Positions 12,183-25,268 of a DNA stretch of 64,000 nt are shown in pieces; positions within the stretch are counted from its first letter, which is position 1, and each line of letters begins with the position of its first letter. The stretch covers positions 18,028,501-18,092,500 of the forward strand of contig JAWQUS010000010.1 in assembly GCA_036365455.1 (NCBI GenBank). Reading direction: 5' to 3'. The position numbers and the translations under genes are program-made. The notes below the pieces were generated by a model that was not told the origin of the DNA, searched no databases, and saw only the letters and a list, made by a program, of their open reading frames with translations. This DNA comes from Macrosoma leucophasiata. Its lineage: Eukaryota > Arthropoda > Insecta > Lepidoptera > Hedylidae.

Positions 12183-13466
12183 GAGACCTAGGAGAGTTGT
12201 GACAAAGGTAAGTTGTGACAAAGACGATTTCTTCCTACCTATAAACGTTAGCGAGCTGGCTTCAATGCTAGTTTGCGACTTGAGAGATGCGATACTTGAC
12301 TTAGTATTCGCTGGCGTCGTACGAGAAGCGGTTATCAAATTATGACATCTGCGTGAAAAAATGTGCGGAAAGTCAAAGTTTTTCAATTAAAATTTGATCA
12401 AATCGTTATCATGTCTTATTACATGTTGATTGTTGTGTTATATTTTTTTTTAATGGTGTGGTTATTCAAGACTCAAAATGTTGCATCAATCTTTTGTGTT
12501 TGTATCGTGTCTAGAAAATATGAATTATTATTTGGACCAAGTCATCATTTTGAGCATCTAGGCGAGTTGTGACAGCGCGAAAAATGAAGTCAGATAGGAG
12601 AGTTTGTCACAACTCTCCTATCTGACTTCATTTTTCGCGATGTGGTGTGTTGCATGTTAAAAGGCTACGTTCTTCGTTTCGGAATGCTGAATAAATATAC
12701 AAGAACGACTGATGAGGAATGAATGATAGAAATGTCCAAGAGATGTCGCGTCCTCTTACAATTTTAACTACATGTCTCTGTCAAGATATATTTAGAAGAA
12801 ACACGCTTATCAAGCAAATCCAGTAGGCAAGGCTTCATCAATGGGTTATACCATTTATGAGAGGAACTATTTGAAAACATCAGATCGAATGAGCAGTGAG
12901 TCCAATGTCTAGAATGCAAAGACTGATCACATGTAGATTGTACCAACTGGAGACAAATTGCAATACGTTTGCCATAATTGTCTATGAGATTATATGAAGA
13001 TTTTTGACGGATAGTGATAGTAGAATGTGATTTACCTCAAAATGGTGCCATATATTAGATACTTATAAGGTCTTATTTCTTGTTACGAGAGCTATGTTTT
13101 TTTTTTTTTGGTATTTAGTGTATTAAAAGATGATTATCAGTACTTTTTGCAAATGAAATTGTTTGTTTTATTTGTATTATCTATAATGGTCCTTTTTTAG
13201 AATCAAACAGTCTAAATAAAAAGCTGTCACAACTTATCTCGGACCCTGTCACAACTTACCTCGCTGATAGGAGAGTTGTGACAGAGGGAGTTGTCTTTGT
13301 TTTTGTTGATTTTCTCAGAAACTATGATACTTCAATTAATTTTGTTGATTATTTTACAACGAGAAGGAATGGTGCTACATTAATTAACATAGATCATAAC
13401 TGTAAAATGTTTCTTGAGCGAGATATGGCCATTAAAGTAAAAATTGTCACAACTATCCTCGGTCTC
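12183..13466. mobile_element. candidate DNA element with GTTGTGAC subterminal repeats
   Basis: The ends GAGACCTAGGAGAGTTGTGA and the complement of TTGTCACAACTATCCTCGGT form about 23-bp inverted repeats with two mismatches. GTTGTGAC or its complement occurs about eight times (near 12194, 12210, 12566, 12605, 13233, 13248, 13272 and 13444). I recognise no transposase. Confidence 0.55.
12576..12639. repeat. perfect 29-bp inverted repeat, 6-nt loop
   Basis: The arms 12576-12604 and 12611-12639 are exact complements around TGTCAC, inside the GTTGTGAC-repeat element. Confidence 0.9.
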
Positions 13467-13670
13467 CCTATCGAGCAAGAAGGCATCTGTTGCAGTCGCG
13501 TAGCTGTACATTGCTTGCGACCCAATGTGTAGGAGCTCTAAAAGTGTGAGTATGTAGTTACAGTAGGTACGTGCAACTTAAATACTTCCTTGAATTTTAG
13601 TTACTAGTTGTTGCGAATAAGGCTACCTTATGTTAGGTATAGGGATAGACACGCGAAGAGGTAGAGGTTT

Positions 13671-13968
13671 TTACTGGTGGTAGAGTTCCAGTGACGGAGC
13701 TCGCGGGCGTAGGCACCACCGCATTACCTAATATACTTGCCGCTAAATGATAGTGTTCAGCACTATCGTGTTCCGGTCAGGTGGTAATGTACGGCCCTGT
13801 AATTTCAGGCACAGAGGCATATCACCTGATGCCTCAGGAGTGGCAGCGCATCTACATTTTGACCTCTGGTCATTGTGTGGGTGTCTATAGGCTGCAGTCC
13901 TCACTTAACATCAATGTGAACTGCATCCTTGTTTGCCACTTTTATTACATAAAAAAAAAAAAAAAAAA
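13671..13968 (+). repeat. SINE-like repeat, family 2
   Basis: A full-length copy of about 298 bp with an 18-nt poly(A) tail. Confidence 0.88.
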
Positions 13969-14499
13969 GAAGAGGAAAATGTGGGAGCTTTCATCAGACC
14001 AAAATTGAAACAATCTTCCTTTCGCATCTGTGTGACCCTCGCGAGCTAAGACTGTCGCAAATTTTGTGCAGGCAAATAAACTAACTTCATTCAGTGCCAT
14101 TTAAGTTTTGGGCATACTTTATGTATGCTAAAATGAATCAACTTAAAAATTGTTGACTAACCAAACAAAGAGTTGATCATCAGAGGCGTGTTGTAACATA
14201 CTCTAGGTCGACTCAAGATGCGGCGTACCTCTCATTAAGGTGTCAAATTTTGTCAAAACTCTCGGCATCCATTAAGGGCGGCGAGTGGGCGGGGCAATCG
14301 AGAAGTTATCGGGCGCGATCCACATGCGATTGCGATCGCGAGATGGATGTCGACGAATTGTTCGTATAAACTAAAGATAAGAAAACACGTCGTCATTCTG
14401 TTAATTTTATACATATAGGTACGTTGTTCAGATTATCTAAATAGAGGTAGGTAGGTGGTGAAATGTTAATATTTATTTATATTAAATAACTTTCTCAAT

Positions 14500-14740
14500 G
14501 GAATATGCAGTATCCAACAAGAAATATTGCACATCGACCTCAGGAAGGACACTTCGATTTATTTTGGGTTAGTAGAGCGTTATCTCTTTCGCACCTTGGT
14601 CAAAACTTTGATCAAAATTTTCTTTCTTTTCTCTTTCGCACACAACCTTTCCGACGTTTGTCGGTGTGCGAAAGAGATAACGCTCTACTCAGGCGAAATT
14701 AACCGAAATCTCTCTCCTAAGGTCGATGTGCAATAGATAT
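14500..14740. mobile_element. Tc1-like MITE
   Basis: Long inverted arms: CAGTATCCAACAAGAAATAT, TTGCACATCGACCT and GTAGAGCGTTATCTCTTTCG on the left, with their complements on the right. It has no coding capacity. Relatives are at 24236, 26575 and 26816. Confidence 0.85.
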
Positions 14741-16137
14741 AGTTATATCTTGCGGCGTACTATACCTATATTTTGAGTGGTAAGTATTTGAAGTCTAGTG
14801 ATAGCGGGTTAGTTACGCTAAAGTCATTAGGGGCCCCGAGTCACGGGTCGGAGGTAACGATTTTTTTAATTTCTCACAAGTTTCCCAGTGCCATTCTCGG
14901 ATTTTGATATCGTACGCGGAGATGTCGATGGGCACGACACCAATTACATGAAACAAAACGTAAGTAAATTAATAATCGTAGGTGTTTGCATTTATTCGTG
15001 GTCCTGAATGAATTCATGCAGACTTCTGTCAGTTCTGCCAACCACTTCGAGAAATACAGGCATGAAGTTTTGATAGACCTACCTATTTGCTCGTAAAAGT
15101 CTACCAAAGTATTTTTTACATTATTAATTAATCAATTACCTAATACTTATTTCAGTAGATATCTATAGATATTACCTACTTTCGTTGTTATGTATATATG
15201 TATCTTCACGCCAGGTCCCTAACGGGGTAGGCAGGGAGTGTGGAGCGCCAGACATCCCGGTCCTGACATTAATAATTACGTAGGTAGGTACTTAGGTGTA
15301 CTACTGTGTGTCAAGTTTTAAATCGGTCGGTCATCAATCAGCCAGTCATTGAAATTTTAATACCTATTCTAAATGCATAAAGGAAGTTTAAAGGTATAAA
15401 TAATAAAATGTCACAAACTCACGAATGAAATCGTTGGCAAATAAACTTGAGCGAAACTTATATGGTAGATTTAAAGGCGTTTGTTGGCATTACACGTGAT
15501 AGACAGCTCGAACGATAATGAAGTAGAAAACCAGGCATATCTTCGCACCTGTCTCGTCGATCTACTGAGATTAGAGCCGGGCGTGGCCGATTGTTTGATT
15601 GTTCGCGCTGACTACCTTCAATTACGACTAAGAGCGCTCATTATTTTGAAATCCACTCGATAAATACAATAATCGCATGACAACGTGCTGCTGACGACTG
15701 ATCGACAGGCTTCCAAGTGTGTAAAGGTGCTAGTCTGTTGTGGAAAAATATTTTAAGTTGCATTTTACGCACTTTAACCTGTGAAAGTAAGATTTTAAGA
15801 TGGATTATCTCAATCTCTTACAAGTAGAATGTTTACCAAAAATCGTGAAATTCAGATATCGATATCTGTATTTAATGATTACCAAAGCCATTACTGTTTT
15901 GTTTAATATCCATAGAAAAAAAATAACAAGAATTTACGAGATGCCAATAGTTTAGATTTTATATAGTATAACAACTGCCTTGTAGGCTTAGTGGTAATAA
16001 TGCCACTGCCACACAATGATTCTGCGAGTATTACCGGTCAGGAAATGTCACAGCGGTTACCACCACTGTGACATTTAGCCGTGAAGTATAGATATGCATT
16101 CAATTTTTAATGACAGGTTGGAATCCTGTAACATAAG

Positions 16138-16330
16138 ATTTTTTTTATGTAATAAAAGTGGCAAATAAGCCTGCAGTTCACATTGATGTTAAGTGATTAC
16201 TGCTGCAGACACTTACACAATGACCACAGGTCAAAATGCAGATGCGCTGCCACTCCTGAGGCATTATGTGCTATGCCTCTGTGCCGGAAATTACAGAGCT
16301 GAACACTACCATTTAGCGGCAAGTATATTA
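16138..16330 (-). repeat. SINE-like repeat, family 2, truncated
   Basis: The poly(A)-proximal two thirds of the unit are present on the minus strand. Confidence 0.75.
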
Positions 16331-16794
16331 GTATCTATGCAAAAACACATCTTTTGATTTCTGCCTGCTGTTTCTGGGAAAATACATTTTTGTGGAGGAA
16401 AAGACGCTAAAATAAAAACAATATATATGATTTCCATCTAAATATTTATTTCGCCCATGTTTGCATACATATTCATTAATAGTTCACATCACCTTTATTA
16501 ACAGCGTTCCCTTAACTATACCGCTACTTTTTGTACTAAAATTTGTCTGGCGCAATCGAATCATTGTCACCGCCAATGGTCAAGTGCTACGGCCTAGAAC
16601 ATCGAACATACGGGAACATACAATTTTTTTTCCAGAACACGAGCGATCAGAAAAATTGTGACAATATTATTTGATTACTTTACGCTTTCGTTTTGTTATT
16701 TCCACTTAGACTAAAATAGGCAAACGATACAAAGAACATTAACAAATTCGTTTTCATCGGGTCATTAACTGATAGTTAATTAAATTTATAGGTA

Positions 16795-17010
16795 TAAATA
16801 AATAAAATACGCTTACACTCACAGCCCCACAGTAGGTATAAACCTGTGTCGTGGGTGCCGTTGTACACATACAACACATACACAAACAACCAGACCCGAA
16901 ACAAATATCTGTAGGCCATACAAATATTTGTCCCAGTGCGGGGATCGAACCCGCGACCCTTCGAATCAAACGATGGTTTTACATTACACCGCTGGACTAA
17001 CCGGGTTGTC
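16795..17010 (-). repeat. tRNA-derived SINE, family 1
   Basis: Nearly the same sequence as the copy at 3200-3420, with the same head, body and AT-rich tail. Confidence 0.85.
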
Positions 17011-18072
17011 GCATACCTTTCACGAATACATAAAACAAAATTATCACAACTCAATCATTACTGTAAAGCGAAAACTATACGCTCAATAGCGTATAGTAAT
17101 ATGTACTTGAATTATGGTAGGAGATGAAGTCAATTATGTATTTATTTAATTTATGTACATACTGTAATTAATTTATTGATGACATTTTCGAAAGGGGGCA
17201 CTTTAAAACCATGTTACAGATACCGATAAAAATAGATCTAGGTTCATGTAAAACATTTAAGCACTATGAAAAGGTGATTTAAACGTATGAATGCCATGAT
17301 ACATAATGAGAAATTATGGAGAACTGGTTTTGAAGTAAACCACTTGATAATGAAGGAACGACATTTAAAAACCGAGGACCAATTGAGATACATGAGACGA
17401 AATAAATAATAATTAAAATTCCATTTTCACATTACAAAAATATCCGAAGATTACTATTCATTTTTTTTTTGGTAAAGATTACATGGAATATTTTATATAG
17501 TTTAAATATAATTATACCCTAAACACTGTTGAGACAATCACGTAACAGATACGATAATAATAATTGATCACACATAACATCAGAAAACGTACTATGACGT
17601 CTTACTGCGATTCGAATTTTTGGAATCTAAAACTAAATCGCTATTCCATTTCTTTATACGATGATACGTATGAAGAAACAAGACAAAACATTAGCATTCA
17701 TTTTAGGTTCGTAATTGAACAGAATTAAGAGATCATGGTACGTTCACAATAATTAACTACAGAATAATATCAGTCAAACCATTGAACTAAGGTAACTCAA
17801 TACTGTTGTAAAGTGAGACACTATTGGGGAAATCATCCACCCACCCAACAAGGTATAACTTTCGGCACGGTCTTGAGCACTGACCTTCATCTGCGCAGAC
17901 GCAAATGACTGGGTCTCTTTGGTGGCATAGTGGCGAAGGACGGAGGATCATTCGGTACAGTGACTGGCTCGTCGCGTAACGTGTCGTGTCATTGTCGCAA
18001 AATGGGAAGAGTCAATGCATAATGACAAAAAATACCGGTCTTTAAATAGTAAAATAATAATAATATATACGT

Positions 18073-18130
18073 ATATTTTCACAGGTTTTCGTGAAACTGT
18101 GGTAAGTTTCACGAAAACCTGTGAAAATAT
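18073..18130. repeat. perfect 26-bp inverted repeat, 6-nt loop
   Basis: The arms 18073-18098 and 18105-18130 (ATTTTCACAGGTTTTCGTGA) are exact complements around GTGGTA. Confidence 0.9.
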
Positions 18131-18779
18131 GTACCTACCTCCAATTTTTTTTTGCTCATCATAGGAAAAACGTTGTTATGACATTACATAGGGAGCCGAA
18201 TTTGAAGGAATATTTAGCAGAACATTTAATTAAAATCTGGTCAGACTGCTCAAGTAGTGAATCTTTCCGTGCTCTCGCTATACACTATTCCGTATTGACC
18301 AATTAACCATTATATTATGAGTGTCCGACGCGCAAAGCGATTACCAATATATCTGCTATCTCTCACCGTGCCGGTGCCTATATAATATAACTTGGTTATC
18401 GTTTTATTAACTAAAAATGTACTGTATGAGAACATTATTGGGTAAATTTAATTTTTAAAAAGTTAAACATCATACATTAAGTTCAGGCTACCAATTATAA
18501 AAATATCAATAATGAGAGATTTTTTTATCTAAAATAATCCTCAATACCATAGGTAAAGGATACGAACATATACAGAGCACTACGAAACTATAACCAACTG
18601 CATCGCCAGTGGGAAAACGCAAAACACCACAGAAAATAAGAATCTTAAAAAAAAATTGTTGTAAGTTAAAAATAATACGTTCTTTCAATTGTATGATACT
18701 GAGGGCAACCAGCCAACATTTAAAATAAATCAACTTGATTGCCAGTGTTACCAATTTCAAACGCTTAACACCTTAAATA

Positions 18780-19015
18780 TAGGTCGCGCCACGTAAAAAG
18801 AACGCTGGAAGAAAGTAGAAGGGATGTGTTCGCGCATCGGTACACTCGCGCACGAAAGTACTAGCCCTATTGGTTTATTTTTGATCTAGCTTTCGCTTGC
18901 GGTTTCGTGTATTGGTAGGCAGATTGAAAACGCCGCACCTCATACTACCAAATAGATCGATAAATCGTCTACTGCGCAGCTTGACCGCCAGCGTTCTTTT
19001 TACCTGGCGCGACCT
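18780..19015. mobile_element. MITE with 29-bp terminal inverted repeats
   Basis: The ends TAGGTCGCGCCACGTAAAAA... and its complement at 18987-19015 match with one mismatch. The interior is about 178 bp with no coding capacity. TA flanks are consistent with a Tc1/mariner-type insertion. Confidence 0.8.
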
Positions 19016-19019
19016 ATAC

Positions 19020-22000
19020 ACTTGCTGTTTCTTGATTTTAGCATGTTTGCTAAATATATTTGTTTCATTAAATTTGTGTCATACGAAACGCTGCTCGAGT
19101 ACTATTTATACATTGAAACATTACAAACTCTGAACATTGTGTTATTTCAATAATAGGTAGGTAACCTATACATTTTTCGTATATTTACCTTTAGAACTAT
19201 GGTTATTACAATGTTATTTCAAAATAGATCGATTTCGTAATCGTAAATATTAAATATTGTAATAGTGTTGTTAAATATGTATATAGTCTAGCCACCCAAC
19301 ATGGCTGCTCTAATATTCTTTTGTTACAACATGTATTGACATCATTCGGCGACAATTTAAAAAATAGTGTCTAAGCTTACAACTACGTCAACACGTAACT
19401 TTCTACACAGTACAATATAATATAGATGTAAATAAGACCTAGTAGTACGAGTAAACAGATTAAATAACCGCAAAAACGTTTCAGAAATTGTTCGTTGGAA
19501 ATGTAAACTTATTGCCTAAACCTTAAAAGCTATAATTAAAAAAGCTACAATAATGTATAATTTGAAAAATATCACTTGGTAATCGGAAAGACAATATAAT
19601 AACTGTAATAAGAGCGCACCGGTCTGTTTAGTATAGATAACCGTTGTGCTATCGCCATATATCATTCGTATTGTGTGTATAGAAAACACGAATTTGAAAG
19701 GCAGACACAGAAGATTTATTATAGGCTGAATATTATCATAGCAAAATGTAATACTCCAAAAATTTGTCATTAAAAAATTGTAAGATGTTATAAAAGTTTA
19801 TGAGCTGCCGTTATTTTTTTATCGAGAGATCGATTTTTTAAGCCTAATAATGTCGACTTGAATCTAATTAATAACTTATATTTCAAGTTATCAATAGCGA
19901 CTCTTCCCTAGATTACATTTAACGCTAATATAATATTTGGATACTGAATAACATAGGTATTTAATGTAACTTGACAAAAAACTAAAATACTATAAAAATA
20001 AATTCTAGTTAAAGATTGCACTGATTACAAGGCGTTAACATTCATTCAGTACTCGACATAATTATTCTAAGCGAACGGACGCCATTAAAATATATTTTTC
20101 AGTCTATTAGAGACTAAATTTAAAGATATCTCGGTTTCCTTTGCATCATGCATACACATGTTTGTCAGAAAAAGTATAGTGTATTGCGCAAATTCCGAGG
20201 AATAATCGTTATTACCATTGACTTTTTAGTATATTCTTGCAATTCATGAGTGCTATTAGAGCTAATGAAATTTTTGACGTTTCACGATACCTGGGTATAG
20301 GTTACCTGTCAAAATTTTGAGGATACATTTTATGAGTAATCACATTCACTCTTCCTGGAAGGAAGAGTGATTTAACATATGTAATAGACTGTAGAGTCTA
20401 AATTAATGAAAACTACCAGAAGCGTGAGACTTGTGAAGTGATATTATTATTTTGGACTAGTCGTTTACGATTTTCACCCGCTCCCTACTCATTCCTCGGT
20501 GCTATACTCGAAGAGTGGCATGTTCAGCCTAAGAATATTCAGAACGGTCACGAGCATTAATTGTAAGCTTACAGATAGAAAATCTATTTTTCATTTATTT
20601 CAGAAATAACTGCTATTGTTCGAATGCGGTCCATATACATGTTTTAAGAGTATGTATGGCTCACGTTTTACTTTGAAAAAGAAAAATATATTGCTCGTGA
20701 TCAATATCAAATTATGATTTTTTTGTAGTTATTTAGCATTAATATAAATAACATAATATTTTACTACTAGCTTGGTGTGTGACACTAGTTCATCAAAGAT
20801 TAAAAATAATAATTCGTAGATTTTATTAAAAGAAGGTTATCTATTTGTGCAATTAAAAAAAAACAAAAATCTATCGTGAATTACATATATCAGAATAAAT
20901 TTGCATATAAATTTTACAACTTATTAATATTTCGTAAAATATTTCTAATTTGCAGATGTAATAATTAAACATGATTGCAGTTTATTCTAAGAAGAAGAAA
21001 ATTAACTTACAAAAGTAATACTTTCAGTAAAGGAATGACACTTTTTATCACAAAATTAATAATATTTACCAATAACATAACATCCCAGTTTTGCAAAAAA
21101 ATTCTGAAAAATAAATTTTAAAAATGTTTTAAGACCATTGAAAGATTATTTTAAAATCGTCTTATTTAATAAAATATTTCATTAAGTATACTACATATCT
21201 TTGATTTCAATATATGTATTGTATGTTTTGATATAAGTATTACAAATACGAGTAAAATTTAATAAAAACCTTAAAAAAAATAGTTCATAATGAGATGACA
21301 ATAATATAAAAGTTATCAAAATTCCATACAATTCCAAATACACATGCAAATTAATACAAACTACATTTGATTATATAATTATTTTATAATTAATTCTGAA
21401 TAATATAGTTAAAATTATCTATTTCTTCCATTACTATATACCTACCTAATCTAAGGACAAAATCTAGAGAATTTGCATTGCAATATTTTAATAATTTATT
21501 TCGGACTGCTATTTGGACGTAATTACGAAAACTAGAACCAATACTCATTTCTGGACAGGATACACGTGCAATACAGTTTGTTGGAATACTTAATTTTATT
21601 AATTTGTGCTATAGCTTGGTTCTACTTCGCATAACAACGTTCGTTTTGCCGCGGTATTTATGGCTTGATCCTGTACATTTAAAAATATATTATCACCTGT
21701 TATATGGCCCCGATGTTTAAAGTAAATGCACGCAATATTCAAGCATTGTTTAGCAACCTCCATATACAATAAGCTTAAACTACTAGTTTCTTCCAATTTG
21801 GAATGATATGCACATCGATGCAAAATAATGGATTATGTCCGGAAACATAATTATTATGTTTGCATTGATTTATAGGACAGGATGTGTCTTGTCAAGCCAA
21901 AAGCAAGTTATACTACACTTAACGGTGTTCGAATACTTCCGAAGGCACGTTTCGTTGGCACTTTGTACGTAGACTTCGAAATTATTCAATGAAAACTTAT

Positions 22001-24230
22001 TTCCACTTATAGCATCGGTCCGAAATACGCTGTCATGGGTTTTTCAAGTCTGAAAACAGAATTGCTGTATTTTTTTTCAATGATGACCAACGTGACCATG
22101 ACTCCTCTGTCACTGTAATGGACGAGATATCACGTTCATGTGCATAACTATTCGGACCACGGCCTTGATAATGTTCAAAACTTTTCACTTTTCTTAAATA
22201 TTTATAAAATAATTAAAATTTTCAAGTTATGTTTAGAAAAAAATATACAAAAAATAAAGTTAAGTATACATAAATCATTAATTAAAAAATAAAAAATAGA
22301 ATCTGTACTATAAAAGTGTAATCACAATTCATACCAGTAAACGACCACAATTCGACTGTACTTTAATTTGAGCTACCAGTAGGCTCTTAAATCCAAAAAT
22401 ATTTCGAAACACACGTTTCTTCGTTGTTTTTTTTTCCATACATCATTAATAATATTTCAAAAGCATATGTGTATGTATTTTAACGAGTGGTAATACTTAA
22501 CTGTACTATGATACAAAAATATTTAAATTTCAAATAATCGTATTCATACCGAATAAAGATACTTCGTTCATATTTAGTTAGTAAATTGATAAAGATCGTA
22601 TATTGAGGTAAGTAAAAGAGAAACAATTATGTCTATATATGATGGCCACAAATGAGACCAGATGAAATAAATGGTAACATATAACATAAAATTTAACAGC
22701 ATAGAAATGTTTGCAAGTATATTACGTTTTATTTCCATAAATTTGAACTCTCACAAGTATATTAGACGTATGCCACAAAGATATTTATCGTGTCTCTACT
22801 AATAAATAATAAAAAAGAAATGAAATTCTTGAACAAAACACGAAGTATAGTGACAATACTCTGAGCAAATCATGTAAAATTTTGATTTTAATTACTTTCA
22901 CATATTTTACAATACACTTCTCTCTGTTTACTTATTTGTATGAGTTTCCGTTTAATGCAAAATACGACACACGTCAACTTAAAGAACAATGGCGAAAATT
23001 TATGTGTAAAAAGTTGGAGCGTCTTTATAAACCATTTGCACAGATCGTATTTAAATATTTTTCTACGTTTTTTGAACAAATTATGTAATTTCATAAAGGC
23101 TAGGTTAAAAAACTAAAATAAAAATAATTTAATTGAACGTTATTTATGCGAAATATCGATTCCAAAATCGATGTTGTATATGAACGTATTGCTATATATT
23201 GTGTATACTATAACAGATACCAAAAATAGTAATTTTATTTCTATATACCATTACTACTCGTCCGATATAACTAGATGAAATCCATCATAATCATTCCTGA
23301 ATATGAGGTCTCCAGTTTGACATTCAATTCAATTTAATCAATGTGATTGATATATAATCAATATCGATTCATTTTTAATCTGTCCGCTGTCTGTCATTCA
23401 GTGCTAGTGTTATCTGTCACTTCTGTCAGATTCTGTCACTTTTTGCGGTGTATTGTTTTGTATGTGGTATTTTCTTCGATTATTTAGGATATTTTAGAAT
23501 TTTAAGACTGTTTGTGGACTAATAGTTATTGCTCTTCTTGTGTATGATTGTTGGAAGCAGCCGATTTTTCCGAAAGAGACCGATTTTGCTTCACAACTTG
23601 ATATCAGTAACAAAACCTATAAAACTTTAAAACCTATTTATCATTTTTTCCTGGCCGTTTTGACGAAAAAACTGTACATCACGCAACTCAGGAATTGATG
23701 TTGAATAATAAGCAATATTTTTGAGCTGAAGGCAGTGAGTATTTCACTGACATAAAAACATGTATGGGAGTTCGCCATTGTTCTTTGCGCAAGTACGAGT
23801 ATAACGTTCGTCTATGCCCAGCATAACATGACTATGAAAAGTGATGTTTTTTCAACAAAGTGTCATTTAATTATTCACAAATTTTAAAATGTATTTATGT
23901 ATTGTTTAATCTGTTTAACAATAAAATAATAAAAGTCTTTCTAGTTATCGTAGTATACCAATGTTTAACTGCCAATTACTTAAACGCAGAACAGTCAGCC
24001 TATTATAGGACGTCCTTTAGATGCCTCAAATAGTTAAGAGCAATTTTAACATAATTTATCAGCGAATCGTCTTGAAATGTTTTTAATTAGAACTACTCAC
24101 TCTATTTAACGAATACCTTATATACATATTCATGACGTTAGCTCTATGAATAAGTAATTATATGGAAGTCTAATCGGTCGTAAAAAGTGACACAATGAGT
24201 TTGAGTAGCGATACCTACAGAACGCAGTAA
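19020..24230. other. AT-rich intergenic DNA, no gene seen
   Basis: This stretch is unusually poor in GC and has no reading frame with recognisable content, no clear transposon and only short hairpins (for example CACTCTTCC...GGAAGAGTG near 20348). Confidence 0.6.
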
Positions 24231-24235
24231 AATAT

Positions 24236-24432
24236 GTATATTGCACATCTCTGTAAAGCGTTATCTCTTTCGCGCACAGCCTATTCAGACGTTTGTCGAT
24301 TTTTTGATCGAGTTTTGACCAACAATGGGTTGTCAGTGCTTACCTAGGCAGTGTGCAACACAGATAACTTCCACGAACTCGAAACTAGCCGATTGTCTTT
24401 TTCCTAAGCTCGATGTGCAATATTTCTTCACC
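24236..24432. mobile_element. Tc1-like MITE, diverged copy
   Basis: It shares TATTGCACATC, AAAGCGTTATCTCTTTCGC and GCTCGATGTGCAATATTTCT with the copy at 26816-27081. Confidence 0.75.
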
Positions 24433-24698
24433 GTTACTGTAGGTATTGTTACTTGTCAAAAGTTATTTACAGTTCGTCGACAGTTGCTAAAGGCGTTGTC
24501 TGTCAATTTAAACCCAGTTCTGTTTGTGTGTTGTTTTTTTTATCGTGCCTTTTATGACAGTTTCTCTCATAAAGAATTACTTAATCGTAGGATCAGCTTG
24601 ATTAACTGTCGTTATATATATATATATTTTTTTTATTCTCCGTTTAAAGAGCTTGGTCAAAGACCATGACGCTCTATACGTTCACATGAATTACATTT

Positions 24699-24704
24699 TT
24701 TATT
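24699..24704 (-). promoter_or_regulatory. possible poly(A) signal of spg
   Basis: AATAAA on the minus strand lies about 400 bp after the TAA of the last spg exon. It is the first exact hexamer I noticed downstream. The area is AT-rich, so chance is possible. Confidence 0.35.
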
Positions 24705-25101
24705 TAAAAAAATAATTAATAAACAGCATTAGCTCATTGACAATTGATATAGTTGCAACAGTATTCTGGCGTCATCCGTAGTAGGATCTGCCGGTCGTTA
24801 TATTGGGTACGTTCCATTAATCGACCGCAACGACCGCTGAAATTGCCGTTCCACTTACGTAGACAGGCCGCTGCTTATCGGCGAATCTTATAAGTGCAAC
24901 GCACATCTTCAGCGCTCTATGCTCGCTATATGACGGCATAGAATTAAATCGTTCTTTTTTCGAATTTTGGTGAAACCCCACTCCAACCCATTTACGCTCG
25001 CAACGACCACGGGCTTAAATTGGAATGATACAGCGGGCGTTACAATCGTTGTAGCGGATTAGTGGAACGCGCCCATTGAGTTAGACTGTGATCGATTAAG
25101 G

Positions 25102-25268
25102 TTAGCAATGTGACTCGCCGTTCTCGTGGTGGCCAGAATCGAAGCTGCTGAGATGGCCGAGACCTTTGGGCGGTATGGGCGGCGGCGTCTCGCCCTCGTC
25201 CACGTGCAGCGGCTCCGACATCATCGAGATTATCTCCTCGTACCGAAGGGACTCTACAAAGTCCATAT
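25102..25268 (-). CDS. spg: spg last exon S with stop codon
   Basis: This exon completes an aspartate codon after TCTCACCAG and encodes [20 protein letters not shown], then [12 protein letters not shown] and [10 protein letters not shown], ending with TAA at 25104-25102. PPPIPPK is a fourth proline motif. Phases agree with exon R. A TTTATT (AATAAA on this strand) at 24699-24704 could end a 3' UTR of roughly 400 bp. Confidence 0.85.

Noticed and set aside
15481..15663. 60-residue open frame with normal-looking composition
   Set aside because: No family resemblance, no splice continuation and no neighbouring exon.
24325..24669. 114-residue plus-strand open frame
   Set aside because: It starts in a MITE copy and ends in AT-rich sequence; no recognisable motif.
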